A stretch of 64,000 nt of DNA from Acinetobacter sp. ANC 5054 (GCF_002135295.1 NZ_NEGG01000001.1:62001-126000); one strand, 5' to 3'. Counted from the stretch's first letter, positions 37,373-47,044 are shown. Translations and numbers: made by a program. The notes: generated by a model not told the origin, from the sequence alone.

Positions 37373-38851
37373 TCATTTGTAATGTAGGTAAAACTGATTA
37401 CTAAAAATTTCACTTGGATCATATTTTTTCTTTAACGCAAAAAATTGATCTGCTTGCGGATAGGCCAAGCGCATTTTTTCACGACCAATGTGCAACCGAT
37501 AAGGTAAATAATACGCGCCTTTATTTTCGAGCGCTGCGTCCAAAATTTGATTGGTTAATGCCCGCATCTCTTGTTCTTGTGCAGTTGTCTTTTTCTGATT
37601 AAACAGAAAAACCAGACCAAAAACATCTTCACGTGCATAGTTCATAAAAGCATCTTGGTCGTGTTCCACTTCTCGAATGGTAATATTAAGCAAATCCACT
37701 TTTGAATCTTTGAGAATCGGTTTTAAGTCTTGTATAAAGGCATTTAAATGAGACTTTGGAATAAAATATTCATGTAATAAGTCAGTCGAATTCGGATCTT
37801 TATTTTCAATTAATTCTGCTTTTTCACTTAAGATTTCATTGCGGCTAAACGTCATATAAGGCGATGCTTTATTTAAACTATTTTCCAAATCCCAACGTAA
37901 ACGTTTGCCGTATTCATTATCCACTGACCCGCGAAATACAATTCTTTTCACCTCTGCATTTTTACTTTGCTGCTGTGAAACAGCTAAGGCTTGGTCAGGA
38001 GTTTTGGTAAAATAGTTCAGCGTGGCTTGTTGTAGAAAGTACTTATCTGAAATGCGTAAGCGTCCATAAGCAAACTGTACTTGTGAATTTTCACTGACTA
38101 ATTTTTCATAATTTTCAACATATTGTGCAGGATCTATTGCAATCGAATGGAATTTTAAAGCAGCATTATCCACTACATGTAATTTCACATCCAAGATAAT
38201 TCCAAAAAGCCCATAACCTCCAATCACTAATTTAAAAATTTCAGGATTTTCAGTACGACTACAATTGACAATATCCCCATTGGCTTTCATCAAAGTAAAA
38301 GATTGGACACTTGATGAAATAGGCGGTGCATTCTTTTGCCAACCATGACCATTCACACTGATCGAGCCACCAATCGAGAAATCACTAAAGGATTGCATCA
38401 CCGCAATGGATTTTCCATATCCATCTAAATATTGCAGTGCATCTTCCCATCTTGCGCCCGAACCGATGCTTAAAATATTCGACTTTTCATCTAAACTCAT
38501 GTGCTTATACGGCAGCATATTCAATGCAATCCCATCAGGATAAATGGTATGCCCTCCCATGCTATGTTTTGCCCCTGAAATGGACACTTTTAACTGGTTT
38601 TGTTTTGCATAGATCAGCATTTCTTTAAGTTGCTTTTGCATTGCCTCTGGATCTTCAGCAATATCGACAATTTTATGCACTTTGGTTTTATTTAATTGAC
38701 TGACATCATCGCGATAACCACTCGGCAAATTTTCAATATGAGCGTGTTCATTCATTTTGGTTTTTGCTAAGTGGGCTATCGGAATCAAAATCACTGAAAT
38801 AATAATTAAAAAAGCACTGATCCAAAGCGTATTTTTATAGTGTTTCTTCAT
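37373..38851 (-). CDS. Membrane-anchored FAD-linked oxidoreductase (FAD_binding_4)
   Basis: The protein has about 492 residues from ATG 38851 (MKKHYKN). The N-terminus is a single hydrophobic helix (LWISAFLIIISVILIPIAHLA), so it is inner-membrane anchored or exported. The FAD-binding type 4 domain shows LKVSISGAKHSMGGHTIYPDG, a GSGARWEDALQYLDGYG loop, FSIGGSISVNGHG, and GGYGLFGIILDVKL. Towards the C-terminus the layout resembles sugar-lactone or aldonolactone oxidases. Substrate unknown. It lies between hpp and a duplicated fragment of the hpp 5' region, which may have supplied its promoter. Confidence 0.83.
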   Translation of the reverse strand: MKKHYKNTLWISAFLIIISVILIPIAHLAKTKMNEHAHIENLPSGYRDDVSQLNKTKVHKIVDIAEDPEAMQKQLKEMLIYAKQNQLKVSISGAKHSMGGHTIYPDGIALNMLPYKHMSLDEKSNILSIGSGARWEDALQYLDGYGKSIAVMQSFSDFSIGGSISVNGHGWQKNAPPISSSVQSFTLMKANGDIVNCSRTENPEIFKLVIGGYGLFGIILDVKLHVVDNAALKFHSIAIDPAQYVENYEKLVSENSQVQFAYGRLRISDKYFLQQATLNYFTKTPDQALAVSQQQSKNAEVKRIVFRGSVDNEYGKRLRWDLENSLNKASPYMTFSRNEILSEKAELIENKDPNSTDLLHEYFIPKSHLNAFIQDLKPILKDSKVDLLNITIREVEHDQDAFMNYAREDVFGLVFLFNQKKTTAQEQEMRALTNQILDAALENKGAYYLPYRLHIGREKMRLAYPQADQFFALKKKYDPSEIFSNQFYLHYK

Positions 38852-38940
38852 TCTGTATTGTTTAAAAATTGAATTAGAATTAAGTGTATTCAGAGCTTTA
38901 TAAGCCAATGAAATTAAAAATGCAAAAATCTTATCGAAAT

Positions 38941-39045
38941 TTAACACTGATGATTGGGCTCATCGTTGCCCCCCCACTTCCCGTACTGATCAGTTTGTTT
39001 TGCTATCATTTGATCATTGAGCCAATCCGCTTTGGAGTGAAACAC
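38941..39045 (-). pseudogene. Duplicated remnant of the hpp gene 5' end
   Basis: A GTG with the same ribosome site as hpp begins a frame identical to HPP-CBS codons 1-10 except for synonymous change (MFHSKADWLN). It then diverges into an unrelated tail of 24 residues and stops. It is read in the same direction as the FAD-linked oxidoreductase gene and sits in its promoter region. It is most simply a truncated copy left by a duplication or insertion event. Confidence 0.65.
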
Positions 39046-39059
39046 GGTATGCCTGATTT
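39016..39059. repeat. Direct repeat, upstream copy
   Basis: Matches 37156-37199 at 43 of 44 positions. The two copies are 1860 bases apart in direct orientation and bracket the FAD-linked oxidoreductase gene. Confidence 0.9.
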
Positions 39060-39165
39060 ATTGCTTTGAAAGATGTAGCAATTATATTTCGAAGCATTCC
39101 ATAAGATATATTTTTATAGCTTATAAATATTAGAATTATTTACGACTTTCACAGCATTTATATGA

Positions 39166-39525
39166 TTAGTCTAATACCCACCCAATACTTAAAACGTATC
39201 GTGGACTACCAACAACTTCAGTCACTTCATGTCGATATAAATCAGGTCTGAATAATTTAATTCTTGGTAAATTTATAATGTTTTGTTCACAAATAAACTC
39301 ACCGCCCGATTGTGATTTTTTAATAATGATATTCAATCGAAAATGCTGCCCCTTTTGCACAGGATCTTGGTGTTGTGGAATCATCGAGCCTACTGGAAAC
39401 CGCAGAAAATATGCATCACATTTGATTCCTAAATGGTTCTGTAATAACAACATTTTGTCATAGCCTGATTGTTGACGACCTTTTTGCCAGCGTAGCCACT
39501 TCGATTTTATAAGTCTTTGAATCAA
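39166..39525 (-). CDS. Small 2-oxoglutarate/Fe(II)-oxygenase-like protein
   Basis: The 119-residue protein has a pattern of the 2OG-Fe(II) dioxygenase fold: DAYFLRFPVGSMIPQHQDPV (metal-binding H-x-D), a FRLNIIIKKSQSGGEFICEQ beta segment, a second histidine in LYRHEVTEV, and an arginine in SPRYVLSIGWVL for 2-oxoglutarate. It is shorter than typical family members, close to the minimal core. The reaction is unknown; hydroxylation of a protein or small molecule is possible. Stand-alone gene. Confidence 0.7.
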   Translation of the reverse strand: MIQRLIKSKWLRWQKGRQQSGYDKMLLLQNHLGIKCDAYFLRFPVGSMIPQHQDPVQKGQHFRLNIIIKKSQSGGEFICEQNIINLPRIKLFRPDLYRHEVTEVVGSPRYVLSIGWVLD

Positions 39526-39699
39526 TTTATTATTCCTAAAGTAGGTTTGATATCTATCATCATATTTTAGCGAAAAACACCTTCACAATTTACGAATTCT
39601 TCTTCCTCAATTCTATTTTTATTCTGCTTAGAGCCGCTCTAAGCGTTTCATGGGTTTATTTTATTCAAGATTAAAAGCCCAATAGTTGATGCTAAACCT

Positions 39700-39728
39700 T
39701 TGCCACGCCACCCCAAAATCCTTATAAT
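39700..39728 (+). promoter_or_regulatory. glyQS promoter
   Basis: TTGCCA (39700) and TATAAT (39723) with 17-base spacing, about 35 bases upstream of glyQ. Confidence 0.75.
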
Positions 39729-39764
39729 TGAGCACAATTTTTATCTAATTTTAAGTGGATGACC

Positions 39765-40748
39765 ATGAGTCGCGCCATATCGCATATTGATACCTTCCAA
39801 GGCTTAATTCTTGCCTTACAAAACTACTGGGCTGAACAAGGCTGCGTCATTCTTCAACCTTACGATATGGAAATGGGTGCGGGTACATTCCACACTGCAA
39901 CTTTCCTACGTGCTTTAGGCCCTGAAACTTGGAATGCTGCTTATGTTCAGCCGTCTCGCCGTCCAAAAGATGGTCGTTATGGTGAAAACCCTAACCGTCT
40001 ACAACACTACTACCAATTCCAAGTGGTGTTGAAACCAAACCCAGACAACATCCAACAGTTGTACCTAGACTCTTTAAAAGCCATTGGTATTGATACCCTT
40101 GTTCACGACATTCGTTTCGTAGAAGACAACTGGGAATCTCCAACACTGGGTGCATGGGGCTTAGGTTGGGAAGTTTGGTTAAACGGCATGGAAGTGACTC
40201 AGTTCACTTACTTCCAACAAGTCGGTGGTGTTGAATGCTACCCAGTAACTGGCGAAATCACTTACGGTCTTGAACGTTTAGCAATGTACTTGCAAGGTGT
40301 AGATTCAGTTTACGACTTGGTTTGGACCAAAGGTCAATTTGGTACAGTGACTTACGGCGACGTATTCCACCAAAACGAAGTTGAACAATCAACTTACAAC
40401 TTTGAATATGCCAACGTTGAAAAAATGTTTGAGCTATTTGACTTCTACGAAGCTGAAGCAACACGCTTGATGGAAGCTGAACTTCCACTTCCTGCATATG
40501 AACAAGTGATCAAAGCATCGCATAGCTTTAACTTACTCGATGCGCGCGGTGCAATTTCGGTGACTGAACGACAACGTTATATTTTACGTGTACGTACTTT
40601 GGCGCGTGCGATTGCACAAAGTTATGTGGCTGCACGTGCGAAGCTGGGCTTCCCAATGGCAGAACCTGCTTTACGTGATGAAGTCCTTGCTCAACTTAAA
40701 GCACAAGTTGAAGCGGAAGCAAAAGTTGAATCTAAGGAGAGCAAATAA
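39765..40748 (+). CDS. glyQ: Glycyl-tRNA synthetase alpha subunit
   Basis: The protein has about 327 residues. [45 protein letters not shown] at the N-terminus and the [32 protein letters not shown] block are diagnostic of GlyQ. The second of two close ATGs is preferred because the ribosome site abuts the first. It forms an alpha2-beta2 enzyme with GlyS that charges tRNA-Gly. It overlaps the glyS start by one base. Confidence 0.96.
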   Translation: MSRAISHIDTFQGLILALQNYWAEQGCVILQPYDMEMGAGTFHTATFLRALGPETWNAAYVQPSRRPKDGRYGENPNRLQHYYQFQVVLKPNPDNIQQLYLDSLKAIGIDTLVHDIRFVEDNWESPTLGAWGLGWEVWLNGMEVTQFTYFQQVGGVECYPVTGEITYGLERLAMYLQGVDSVYDLVWTKGQFGTVTYGDVFHQNEVEQSTYNFEYANVEKMFELFDFYEAEATRLMEAELPLPAYEQVIKASHSFNLLDARGAISVTERQRYILRVRTLARAIAQSYVAARAKLGFPMAEPALRDEVLAQLKAQVEAEAKVESKESK

Positions 40749-42817
40749 TGTCTAAACATACAGTATTGTTCGAATTAGGCTGTGAAGAACTTCCACCCAA
40801 AAGCTTAAAAAAATTACGTGATGCACTGCAAGCTGAAACGGTAAAAGGCTTAAAGGATGCAGGTCTTGCATTTGATGCGATTGAAGCTTATGCAGCGCCA
40901 CGTCGTCTTGCACTTAAAATCGTCAATGTAGATGGCGCGCAAGCAGACACTCAAAAACGTTTTGATGGCCCTGCTAAACAAGCAGCGTTCGATGCTGAAG
41001 GCAACCCAACTAAAGCTTTAGAAGGCTTTATGCGCGGTCAAGGCATTACGGTTGATCAAGTATCAACATTCCAAGCGGGTAAAGTTGAAAAAGTTTGCTA
41101 CTTAAAAGACGTTAAAGGTCAAAGCCTTGATGTGCTTTTACCGCAAATTTTACAACACGCTTTAGATAACTTACCTATCGCAAAACGTATGCGTTCTGCG
41201 GCAAGCCGTACTGAATTTGTACGTCCAGTAAAATGGGTTGTGTTGTTGAAAGACAACGATGTGATTGATGCAACGATTCAAGATCACCAAGCAGGCAACG
41301 TGACTTATGGTCACCGTTTCCATGCGCCTGAAGCAATTACATTGGCAAATGCCGATGCTTACTTAGATGCACTTCTTGCAGCGAAAGTGATTGCAAACTT
41401 TGAAGAGCGTCAAGCGATCATCGACCAACAAGTCAAAGCATTGTCTGATGAAGTAAACGCAATTGCGATTGTGCCTAGCGACCTTCGTGACGAAGTGACT
41501 GCATTGGTTGAATGGCCTGTTGCGCTTCGTGCAAGCTTCGAAGAGCGTTTCCTTGCTGTGCCACAAGAAGCGTTGATTACAACAATGCAGGACAACCAAA
41601 AGTACTTCTGCTTAGTAAATGCCGATAATAAGCTTCAACCATACTTCATTACCGTTTCAAACATTGAGTCGAAAGATCCGTCTCAAATTATTGAAGGTAA
41701 TGAGAAAGTGGTTCGTCCACGTTTGTCAGATGCTGAATTCTTCTTCTTACAAGATCAAAAGCAACCGCTTGCATCTCGTAAAGAAAAATTGGCAAACATG
41801 GTGTTCCAAGCAGAGCTTGGCACGCTATGGAACAAGTCTGAACGTATTGCGAAATTGGCTGTGGCTTTGTCTGCAATCACAGGTGCAAATCCTGCCGATG
41901 CTGAAAAAGCAGCGCTTCTTGCAAAATGTGACTTAACGTCTGAACTTGTGGGTGAATTCCCAGAACTTCAAGGTATTGCGGGTACTTACTACGCACGCAT
42001 TGAAGGCGAAAATAATGAAGTGGCAGAAGCTTTAGGTGAACAATATTTACCTAAATTTGCTGGTGACGTTTTACCAAAAACCAAAACAGGTACAACGATT
42101 GCTCTTGCTGACCGTTTAGATACATTGACTGGTATTTTTGGTATTGGGCAAGCGCCTACAGGTTCGAAAGACCCGTTTGCACTGCGTCGTTCTGCTATTG
42201 GTATCCTACGTCTTGTGACTGAAAATGAGCTTGATGTGTCGATTGAAGACTTGATCAAACTTGCATTGAACGCTTATGGCGATGTGATTAAAGATCATGC
42301 TAAGACTTTAAATGATGCTGTTGCATTCCTTGAAGGTCGTTACCGTGCGAAATACGAAGACCAAGGCGTTGCGGTTGATGTGATTCAAGCAGTTCAAGCG
42401 TTGTCACCAAAATCTCCACTTGATTTTGATAAGCGTGTAAATGCCGTGAATCATTTCCGTGACTTGCCAGAAGCTGCTGCGCTTGCTGCTGCCAACAAAC
42501 GTGTTGCTAACATTCTAGCGAAAGAAGCTGCACCTGAAGGTCAAATCGTTGAAGCTAACTTAGTTGAAGATGCTGAAAAAGCATTGTTCGCTGAACTTGC
42601 AAAAGTAACGCCTGTGGTTGAGCCGTTGTTTGCTGCGAAAGATTACACGGCTGCACTTTCAGCTTTAGCTGCACTTCGCGCACCTGTTGATGCTTTCTTT
42701 GAAGGCGTAATGGTTATGGCGGATGATGCTGAATTGAAAGCGAACCGTTTACGTATGCTTGCTCAGCTTCGTGACTTGTTTACGAAAGTGGCTGATATTT
42801 CAGTGTTACAACACTAA
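40748..42817 (+). CDS. glyS: Glycyl-tRNA synthetase beta subunit
   Basis: The 689-residue protein has the normal GlyS length. N-terminal [15 protein letters not shown], then [21 protein letters not shown], the [21 protein letters not shown] block, and [10 protein letters not shown] identify it. The C-terminal part contains the anticodon-recognition domain with [11 protein letters not shown]. It starts in a TAATG junction with glyQ, so the subunits are made in a coupled 1:1 fashion. Confidence 0.96.
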   Translation: MSKHTVLFELGCEELPPKSLKKLRDALQAETVKGLKDAGLAFDAIEAYAAPRRLALKIVNVDGAQADTQKRFDGPAKQAAFDAEGNPTKALEGFMRGQGITVDQVSTFQAGKVEKVCYLKDVKGQSLDVLLPQILQHALDNLPIAKRMRSAASRTEFVRPVKWVVLLKDNDVIDATIQDHQAGNVTYGHRFHAPEAITLANADAYLDALLAAKVIANFEERQAIIDQQVKALSDEVNAIAIVPSDLRDEVTALVEWPVALRASFEERFLAVPQEALITTMQDNQKYFCLVNADNKLQPYFITVSNIESKDPSQIIEGNEKVVRPRLSDAEFFFLQDQKQPLASRKEKLANMVFQAELGTLWNKSERIAKLAVALSAITGANPADAEKAALLAKCDLTSELVGEFPELQGIAGTYYARIEGENNEVAEALGEQYLPKFAGDVLPKTKTGTTIALADRLDTLTGIFGIGQAPTGSKDPFALRRSAIGILRLVTENELDVSIEDLIKLALNAYGDVIKDHAKTLNDAVAFLEGRYRAKYEDQGVAVDVIQAVQALSPKSPLDFDKRVNAVNHFRDLPEAAALAAANKRVANILAKEAAPEGQIVEANLVEDAEKALFAELAKVTPVVEPLFAAKDYTAALSALAALRAPVDAFFEGVMVMADDAELKANRLRMLAQLRDLFTKVADISVLQH

Positions 42818-42831
42818 GTTTTGATTGATGT

Positions 42832-42862
42832 TAAAAACCCGCTTTAGAGCGGGTTTTTTATT
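42832..42862 (+). terminator. Intrinsic terminator of glyQS
   Basis: AAAAACCCGCT, TTA and GAGCGGGTTTTTT, 15 bases after the glyS stop. Confidence 0.93.
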
Positions 42863-42926
42863 GTGTGGTTTGAAATCTGAACTTAATCCTGTTAGAAATA
42901 GCGGGATTTTTTGATAAGAACAATAT

Positions 42927-43400
42927 ATGCAAAGTATTACAGTCAATCGACCTTACCGCCCAGATCTCTATCTTTTTATCGTACATACCGTACTGATGGC
43001 ATGTAGCTTTTACCTTTGGAAGGTTTATCCATACATTCCAAACAAGCCAGATATGGGTGCTTTATTCTTTTTGATTATTTCTGTTTTGGGCGGATTTATT
43101 GGAATTGTCATCATTGCGGTGGGTTTGCCACGATTAGACCGCACTGTGCGTTACTTGGCGCTGTCTAAATTTGTTTTAAGTGTGGTGTATTGGCTGTCGA
43201 GTACAACCATTTTCGTTTTATTTGGCAGTACTAAATTTATATTCAATAATCCCCTTGTTCTATTTGTCTTTGTGTTTCTATTTTTTAGCAGTTTATATTT
43301 TTCAATTATTCGTGTTGCGGATATGCGTAAAAAAGATTGGCTGATTATGGGTGGCGTATTAGGTGGACTAGTGTTGTTGTTCTTTTTGCCGAAGATTTAA
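42927..43400 (+). CDS. Small integral membrane protein of unknown function
   Basis: The 157-residue protein has four hydrophobic helices: LYLFIVHTVLMACSFYLW, LFFLIISVLGGFIGIVIIAVGL, LSKFVLSVVYWLSSTTIFVLF, LVLFVFVFLFFSSLYFSII, plus a short C-terminal one (LIMGGVLGGLVLLFFL). I recognise no family. A basic ADMRKKDW loop sits on the probable cytoplasmic side. It lies after the glyQS terminator and appears to be monocistronic. Confidence 0.6.
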   Translation: MQSITVNRPYRPDLYLFIVHTVLMACSFYLWKVYPYIPNKPDMGALFFLIISVLGGFIGIVIIAVGLPRLDRTVRYLALSKFVLSVVYWLSSTTIFVLFGSTKFIFNNPLVLFVFVFLFFSSLYFSIIRVADMRKKDWLIMGGVLGGLVLLFFLPKI

Positions 43401-43491
43401 ATGTATCACCTCAAATGAATTGACATCGTATACATATCGATTTGAAGCATTTTCCTGCCTTAAGCGTATTGATTAATACGCTGAGGATGTC

Positions 43492-43599
43492 ATGACCAAT
43501 CAATATGCTTTATCTATCTCAGTCGTAATTTATAGTCCTTTTTTCTTGCTTAAATTTATTCATATTTTAAATTTTCTAATCTTGATAAAGATCAAATAG
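43492..43599 (+). CDS. Possible 35-residue hydrophobic small protein
   Basis: A short frame with ATG 43492 preceded by GAGGA at good spacing. It encodes a 35-residue peptide with an almost wholly hydrophobic second half (VVIYSPFFLLKFIHILNFL, then a basic end), suggesting a single-helix membrane peptide. Directly upstream is an AGCGTATT/AATACGCT stem (43463-43482). The evidence is only the ribosome site and composition, so this could be chance. Confidence 0.3.
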   Translation: MTNQYALSISVVIYSPFFLLKFIHILNFLILIKIK

Positions 43600-43637
43600 G
43601 TAGATTTAATAGAACAAAATTACATCGAATTAATCCA

Positions 43638-43991
43638 ATGAAAAAAATATTTTCCATATTGTGCTTACTGACAGCAACGACTCTTCAAGTGCACGCAGGC
43701 ACTGAGATCAGCCGCACAGAAATCATCATTTCTTCACCTGATACCGTGGCTAGTTATGATTGTGCAGGACGAACCGTCAACATTCCCGCACCAGATAGTC
43801 GTATTACACTTAAAGGAAGTTGCCCCGTTATTACTGTCGCAGGCCCAAACACCATCGTTTATGCTGAGGCTGTAAATAAAATCAATATTTATGGTCCAGA
43901 TGCAAAAGTTTATTATCAGAAAAGTACTCATCCATCACGACCAGTCATGATTAACGCTATTGGCCCAGGTAGTGCTGCAATAAAACGATGA
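43638..43991 (+). CDS. Exported DUF3060 protein
   Basis: The 117-residue protein has a signal peptide (MKKIFSILCLLTATTLQVHA-G). The mature part shows the DUF3060 repeat-like beta pattern: VASYDCAGRTVNIPAPDSRITLKGSCPVITVAG and NTIVYAEAVNKINIYGPDAKVYY. Two cysteines probably form a disulfide in the periplasm. Family function is unknown; related proteins look like small beta-helix-type repeats. Confidence 0.8.
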   Translation: MKKIFSILCLLTATTLQVHAGTEISRTEIIISSPDTVASYDCAGRTVNIPAPDSRITLKGSCPVITVAGPNTIVYAEAVNKINIYGPDAKVYYQKSTHPSRPVMINAIGPGSAAIKR

Positions 43992-44095
43992 GTCGGCTTA
44001 CACACTTTAAACCACACCTTAAGACTTAAATCTATAGCCAATATTTCATCATTTGCCTATACTCGACTAAACAACACTCAACAAGAAAGAAACTT

Positions 44096-44485
44096 ATGAA
44101 ATTGAAAGCATTCATTTTGACTGGTCTTGCGGGTATCGCCCTTTCTGCATGTACATCTACACCAACAATTCCACAACTCGAAACTGGTGTATTACAAGAA
44201 GTCCAAAATATTGATGTCTATCCAGATACAACAGACAACAAAGCGAAACTCACTAAATTTGTCGATAAATGCGTGATTGAATTTACTGGCAATCTAGCAG
44301 AAGCAAAATCTGTCGAACAATGGTCATTTAAAGGCTTTACGCTAATTTCAGGCGGTACTGCAACTTTTGCCAAAGACGGTACAAGTTCAGCGCACAATTT
44401 TGACCTAAATGCAGCAGATGTACAGAAGAACTTCCTTGCATTACGTGGTCATTTTGCCAAAGATGCACTTGCTCAGTGTGAATAA
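44096..44485 (+). CDS. Putative lipoprotein of unknown function
   Basis: The 129-residue protein has MKLKAFILTGLAGIALSAC, a clean lipoprotein signal with lipobox LSAC (Cys19), then STPTIPQLETG and a small folded domain. Cysteines in VDKCVIEF and at the C-terminal ALAQCE may pair. I recognise no family. A perfect 13-bp terminator hairpin follows. Confidence 0.75.
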   Translation: MKLKAFILTGLAGIALSACTSTPTIPQLETGVLQEVQNIDVYPDTTDNKAKLTKFVDKCVIEFTGNLAEAKSVEQWSFKGFTLISGGTATFAKDGTSSAHNFDLNAADVQKNFLALRGHFAKDALAQCE

Positions 44486-44492
44486 AACTTAC

Positions 44493-44524
44493 AAACCATA
44501 CCTAAAATTTTAGGTATGGTTTTA
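44493..44524 (+). terminator. Intrinsic terminator after the lipoprotein gene
   Basis: AAACCATACCTAAAATTTTAGGTATGGTTTT is built as a perfect inverted repeat with 13-base arms, 7 bases past the stop. The remaining 300 bases to the next start show no gene. Confidence 0.85.
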
Positions 44525-44833
44525 TTCCTATAAAAATTTCGCTACTTCTCTACATTTATTGCTGCATTTCATTTATGAAATTGGTAAATCTAACAACTGC
44601 CCGACTACTTAGCCACGACAGAATACTGACTATATTTTCATAAACTTACATTTCTGCGTTACATTAACGCTTGCTCTACATTTCATCCTGCCCCGTATCT
44701 AGCCTGTTTGTACATTGTGCATATTCAGACACAAAAGCACATTTCCCAGAAATATCCTCCTACTATGGCTGCTGTCCAATCTCCCAAGCGCTGAGTGCAA
44801 CAGCCGAGTTCAATAATGAGGATTATTTTAAAG

Positions 44834-45475
44834 ATGAAACCTTTATTTAAAACGACACTGATTACCGCAGCCCTATTTGCAACAACACCGCTCTTTGCCA
44901 ACACGGCAGTCGAAGCCAAAGCTGAGGTTCAGCAGCCCAATGCCGTTCAAAACCTAAAACAAGACTTAAATCAAACTGCGCAAAAAGCAGGTGACAAAAT
45001 TGAAAAAGGCGTCGATAAGACCAAAACATTTACCCAAGAAAAATGGCAAGACACCAAAGCCTTTAGTGCCGACAAAAAGCAAGATGCCAAAGACAAATGG
45101 GCTGAACTAAAACAGTCTAAAGATGAAAAGACCGAAGCATCAAAGGCTAAAATTGATGCCAAAGCTGAACAAAACAAAGCCAAGCTAGATGAACGTAAAG
45201 CACAGCTCGATGAAAAAGCAGCAAAAGACAAAGCTAAATTCGACCAACGTAAAGACAAAGTTGACAACAAAATTGACCAAACCAAAAGCTATTTAGGTGA
45301 AAAAACAGATCAAAGCCGCCAATTTGCCAGTGAAAAATGGCAGCAAACGAAAGATAACTTTCAAAAAGGTCAACAAACCAACATCAGCGGAAGTAGTCAA
45401 ACAGAGTTAAATACTCCTGTCGCTGAAGCACAAATCCATAGCTCACACGATGCTGCTGTAGGTTCACATAAATAA
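44834..45475 (+). CDS. Exported LEA/hydrophilin-like lysine-rich protein
   Basis: The protein has about 213 residues from ATG 44834 (TGAGGA 11 bases upstream; another ATG six codons earlier is possible). It has a signal peptide (MKPLFKTTLITAALFATTPLFA). The mature chain is nearly free of aromatic and hydrophobic clusters and rich in K, D, A, E and Q. It carries repeated amphipathic units such as TFTQEKWQDTKAF and QFASEKWQQTKDNF, and KAKLDERKAQLDEKAAKDKAKFDQRKDK-type segments. This pattern resembles group-3 LEA proteins and bacterial hydrophilins tied to desiccation tolerance. Function is inferred. A related, shorter protein is encoded next. Confidence 0.7.
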   Translation: MKPLFKTTLITAALFATTPLFANTAVEAKAEVQQPNAVQNLKQDLNQTAQKAGDKIEKGVDKTKTFTQEKWQDTKAFSADKKQDAKDKWAELKQSKDEKTEASKAKIDAKAEQNKAKLDERKAQLDEKAAKDKAKFDQRKDKVDNKIDQTKSYLGEKTDQSRQFASEKWQQTKDNFQKGQQTNISGSSQTELNTPVAEAQIHSSHDAAVGSHK

Positions 45476-45514
45476 CTGACACTCAAGGCTTTCTATAACT
45501 CTCCCTCCAGAGAG

Positions 45515-45541
45515 GAGGCTCACTACGGTGAGCCTTTTTTA
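45515..45541 (+). terminator. Intrinsic terminator after the LEA-like gene
   Basis: AGGCTCAC, TAC and GGTGAGCC with a six-T tract. Confidence 0.88.
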
Positions 45542-45688
45542 TGGATGACGTACAAGTGGCAAACGTGTAGAAAGCTGTCAGTTGCTGTATTGATTTTGCT
45601 ACCTTGGCTTTTTTCTGTTCCGTTTTTTCCTATAATGCGTTAAAACCATTCATCAGATAGAAAATCTATAAAATACAGAGGTGAAGCT

Positions 45689-46231
45689 GTGAAGAATTCA
45701 TTGAAAGCAACGCTATGTTTAAGTCTAACTTTAGCTGCACCTTCGCTTTGGGCAGATACAAATACGGCTCAACAAAATGCAGAGACTCCTGCGAAGCCAT
45801 TGGTTGCACCATACGGCGATAACCCAAATTTGTTGCATGTGTGGGCCTATAAAACCCAAGAAGGTGTGGTCGGTGCTGCAAAAAATTTAGGTGAACTAGC
45901 TGAACGTGGCGTATCTAAAATCAAGCCTTCAGTCGATCAGGCTTGGGACAATACTAAAAGCATGACCAACAATACCGTGCAACAAGTCGATCAAGGCGCG
46001 CAGCAAGTCACACAAAATGTAAATGAAAAATTAAAAGATACCCGTGAACGTATTACAGGCAAATCCAGTAACCCTGCGCCCATTACGCAGCAATCTTTGA
46101 GTGAGCCATCTTCAGGGAATCAATACAATCCAGCACCAAGTCAAAACTCAGGACAAAATAGCAACCAATACCCACAAAGCACCAATCCATCGAGTTCAGG
46201 TTCAACGACTTATCCAGTGACTGATTTATAA
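45689..46231 (+). CDS. Exported hydrophilic protein, LEA-like central part
   Basis: The 180-residue protein begins with GTG (CAGAGG eight bases upstream). Signal peptide MKNSLKATLCLSLTLAAPSLWA-D. A PYGDNPNLLHVWAYKTQEGVVGAAKNLGELAERG segment is followed by amphipathic VDQAWDNTKSMTNNTVQQVDQGAQQVTQNVNEKLKDTRERIT, reminiscent of LEA/apolipoprotein-type helices. It ends in a disordered Ser/Pro/Gln/Asn tail. Paired with the preceding gene and similar in design, it may protect periplasmic or membrane components from drying or stress (inference). Confidence 0.65.
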   Translation: MKNSLKATLCLSLTLAAPSLWADTNTAQQNAETPAKPLVAPYGDNPNLLHVWAYKTQEGVVGAAKNLGELAERGVSKIKPSVDQAWDNTKSMTNNTVQQVDQGAQQVTQNVNEKLKDTRERITGKSSNPAPITQQSLSEPSSGNQYNPAPSQNSGQNSNQYPQSTNPSSSGSTTYPVTDL

Positions 46232-46248
46232 GAGATTTTTAAAATTAC

Positions 46249-46276
46249 AACAGCCCAACTTCGGTTGGGCTGTTGT
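46249..46276 (+). terminator. TTCG-capped hairpin after the hydrophilic protein gene
   Basis: AACAGCCCAAC, TTCG and GTTGGGCTGTT: a strong 11-bp stem with a UUCG tetraloop; the following T-run is weak. Confidence 0.75.
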
Positions 46277-46345
46277 CTATCGACTAAAATAAAAACTTAT
46301 TTCTTTATAAAATTCACACAATAAAAACCCAATAACGAGAAAATC

Positions 46346-46855
46346 ATGAGAATCATTTTTGGTTTAATTCTAGGAATTTGCCTGAGTATTGCAGCTTTAA
46401 TCGGCTTACAACGTTTTCCACAGTTGCTGGAAACTTATCCACAACTGGCACAACTTTTTCCACAACAGTACAACGCGTCCACATATAACCACGATGCTGA
46501 AGGCAAACTATTGCAAACTGTGGAAATGTTAGAAGACGAAGAATACAAATCCATTGAAGGCAATGAAGCAACGTTGTACCAACTTGATGGCCAATGTAAA
46601 ATCAACTTGTATATTTTTGGTGAATCTTATCAATTACTCACCAGTTTTTATTTTCATCACGATCGCATTTTACGTGCCTATGAAACTTATTCGACTTATC
46701 CCAATGGTGGTTATTATGCCGAGCCAGACACTAAAGATCCGTTTAAACTCGAAAAAAGCTATTTAAGAATTATGATGCCAAACAATATCAAGACCCAACT
46801 TGAACTTTATCAACTTGAAAAGCATTTCAATGCCAAATGGTGGAAAAATTGCTAG
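46346..46855 (+). CDS. Single-helix anchored protein of unknown function
   Basis: The 169-residue protein has an N-terminal hydrophobic helix (IIFGLILGICLSIAALIGL) acting as signal anchor, then a soluble domain of about 145 residues with GNEATLYQLDGQCKINLYIFGESYQLLTSFYFHHDRIL and a C-terminal LELYQLEKHFNAKWWKNC. Two cysteines could pair outside the membrane. I do not recognise the family. Monocistronic. Confidence 0.65.
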   Translation: MRIIFGLILGICLSIAALIGLQRFPQLLETYPQLAQLFPQQYNASTYNHDAEGKLLQTVEMLEDEEYKSIEGNEATLYQLDGQCKINLYIFGESYQLLTSFYFHHDRILRAYETYSTYPNGGYYAEPDTKDPFKLEKSYLRIMMPNNIKTQLELYQLEKHFNAKWWKNC

Positions 46856-47044
46856 AAACTACCTTTACGTATTCGCTATATCCTGCCTAACGAATACCTA
46901 AATTTCAGCAACTAGAGTTTAGGTATCGAAGAAAGCCTAACGATGAAGAATAATCTTAAACACTTTTTGTTGGCAAGATCGGCCTGCATACGCATCCCTA
47001 TTCAAATGAAGCTTTATTAAAGATCATTTTATTAAAGCTAAATT

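Noticed and set aside
38884-39069. Plus-strand frame with a hydrophobic helix (LTLMIGLIVAPPLPVLISLF)
   Set aside because: It is antisense to the duplicated hpp fragment and to the oxidoreductase upstream region, with no good ribosome site.
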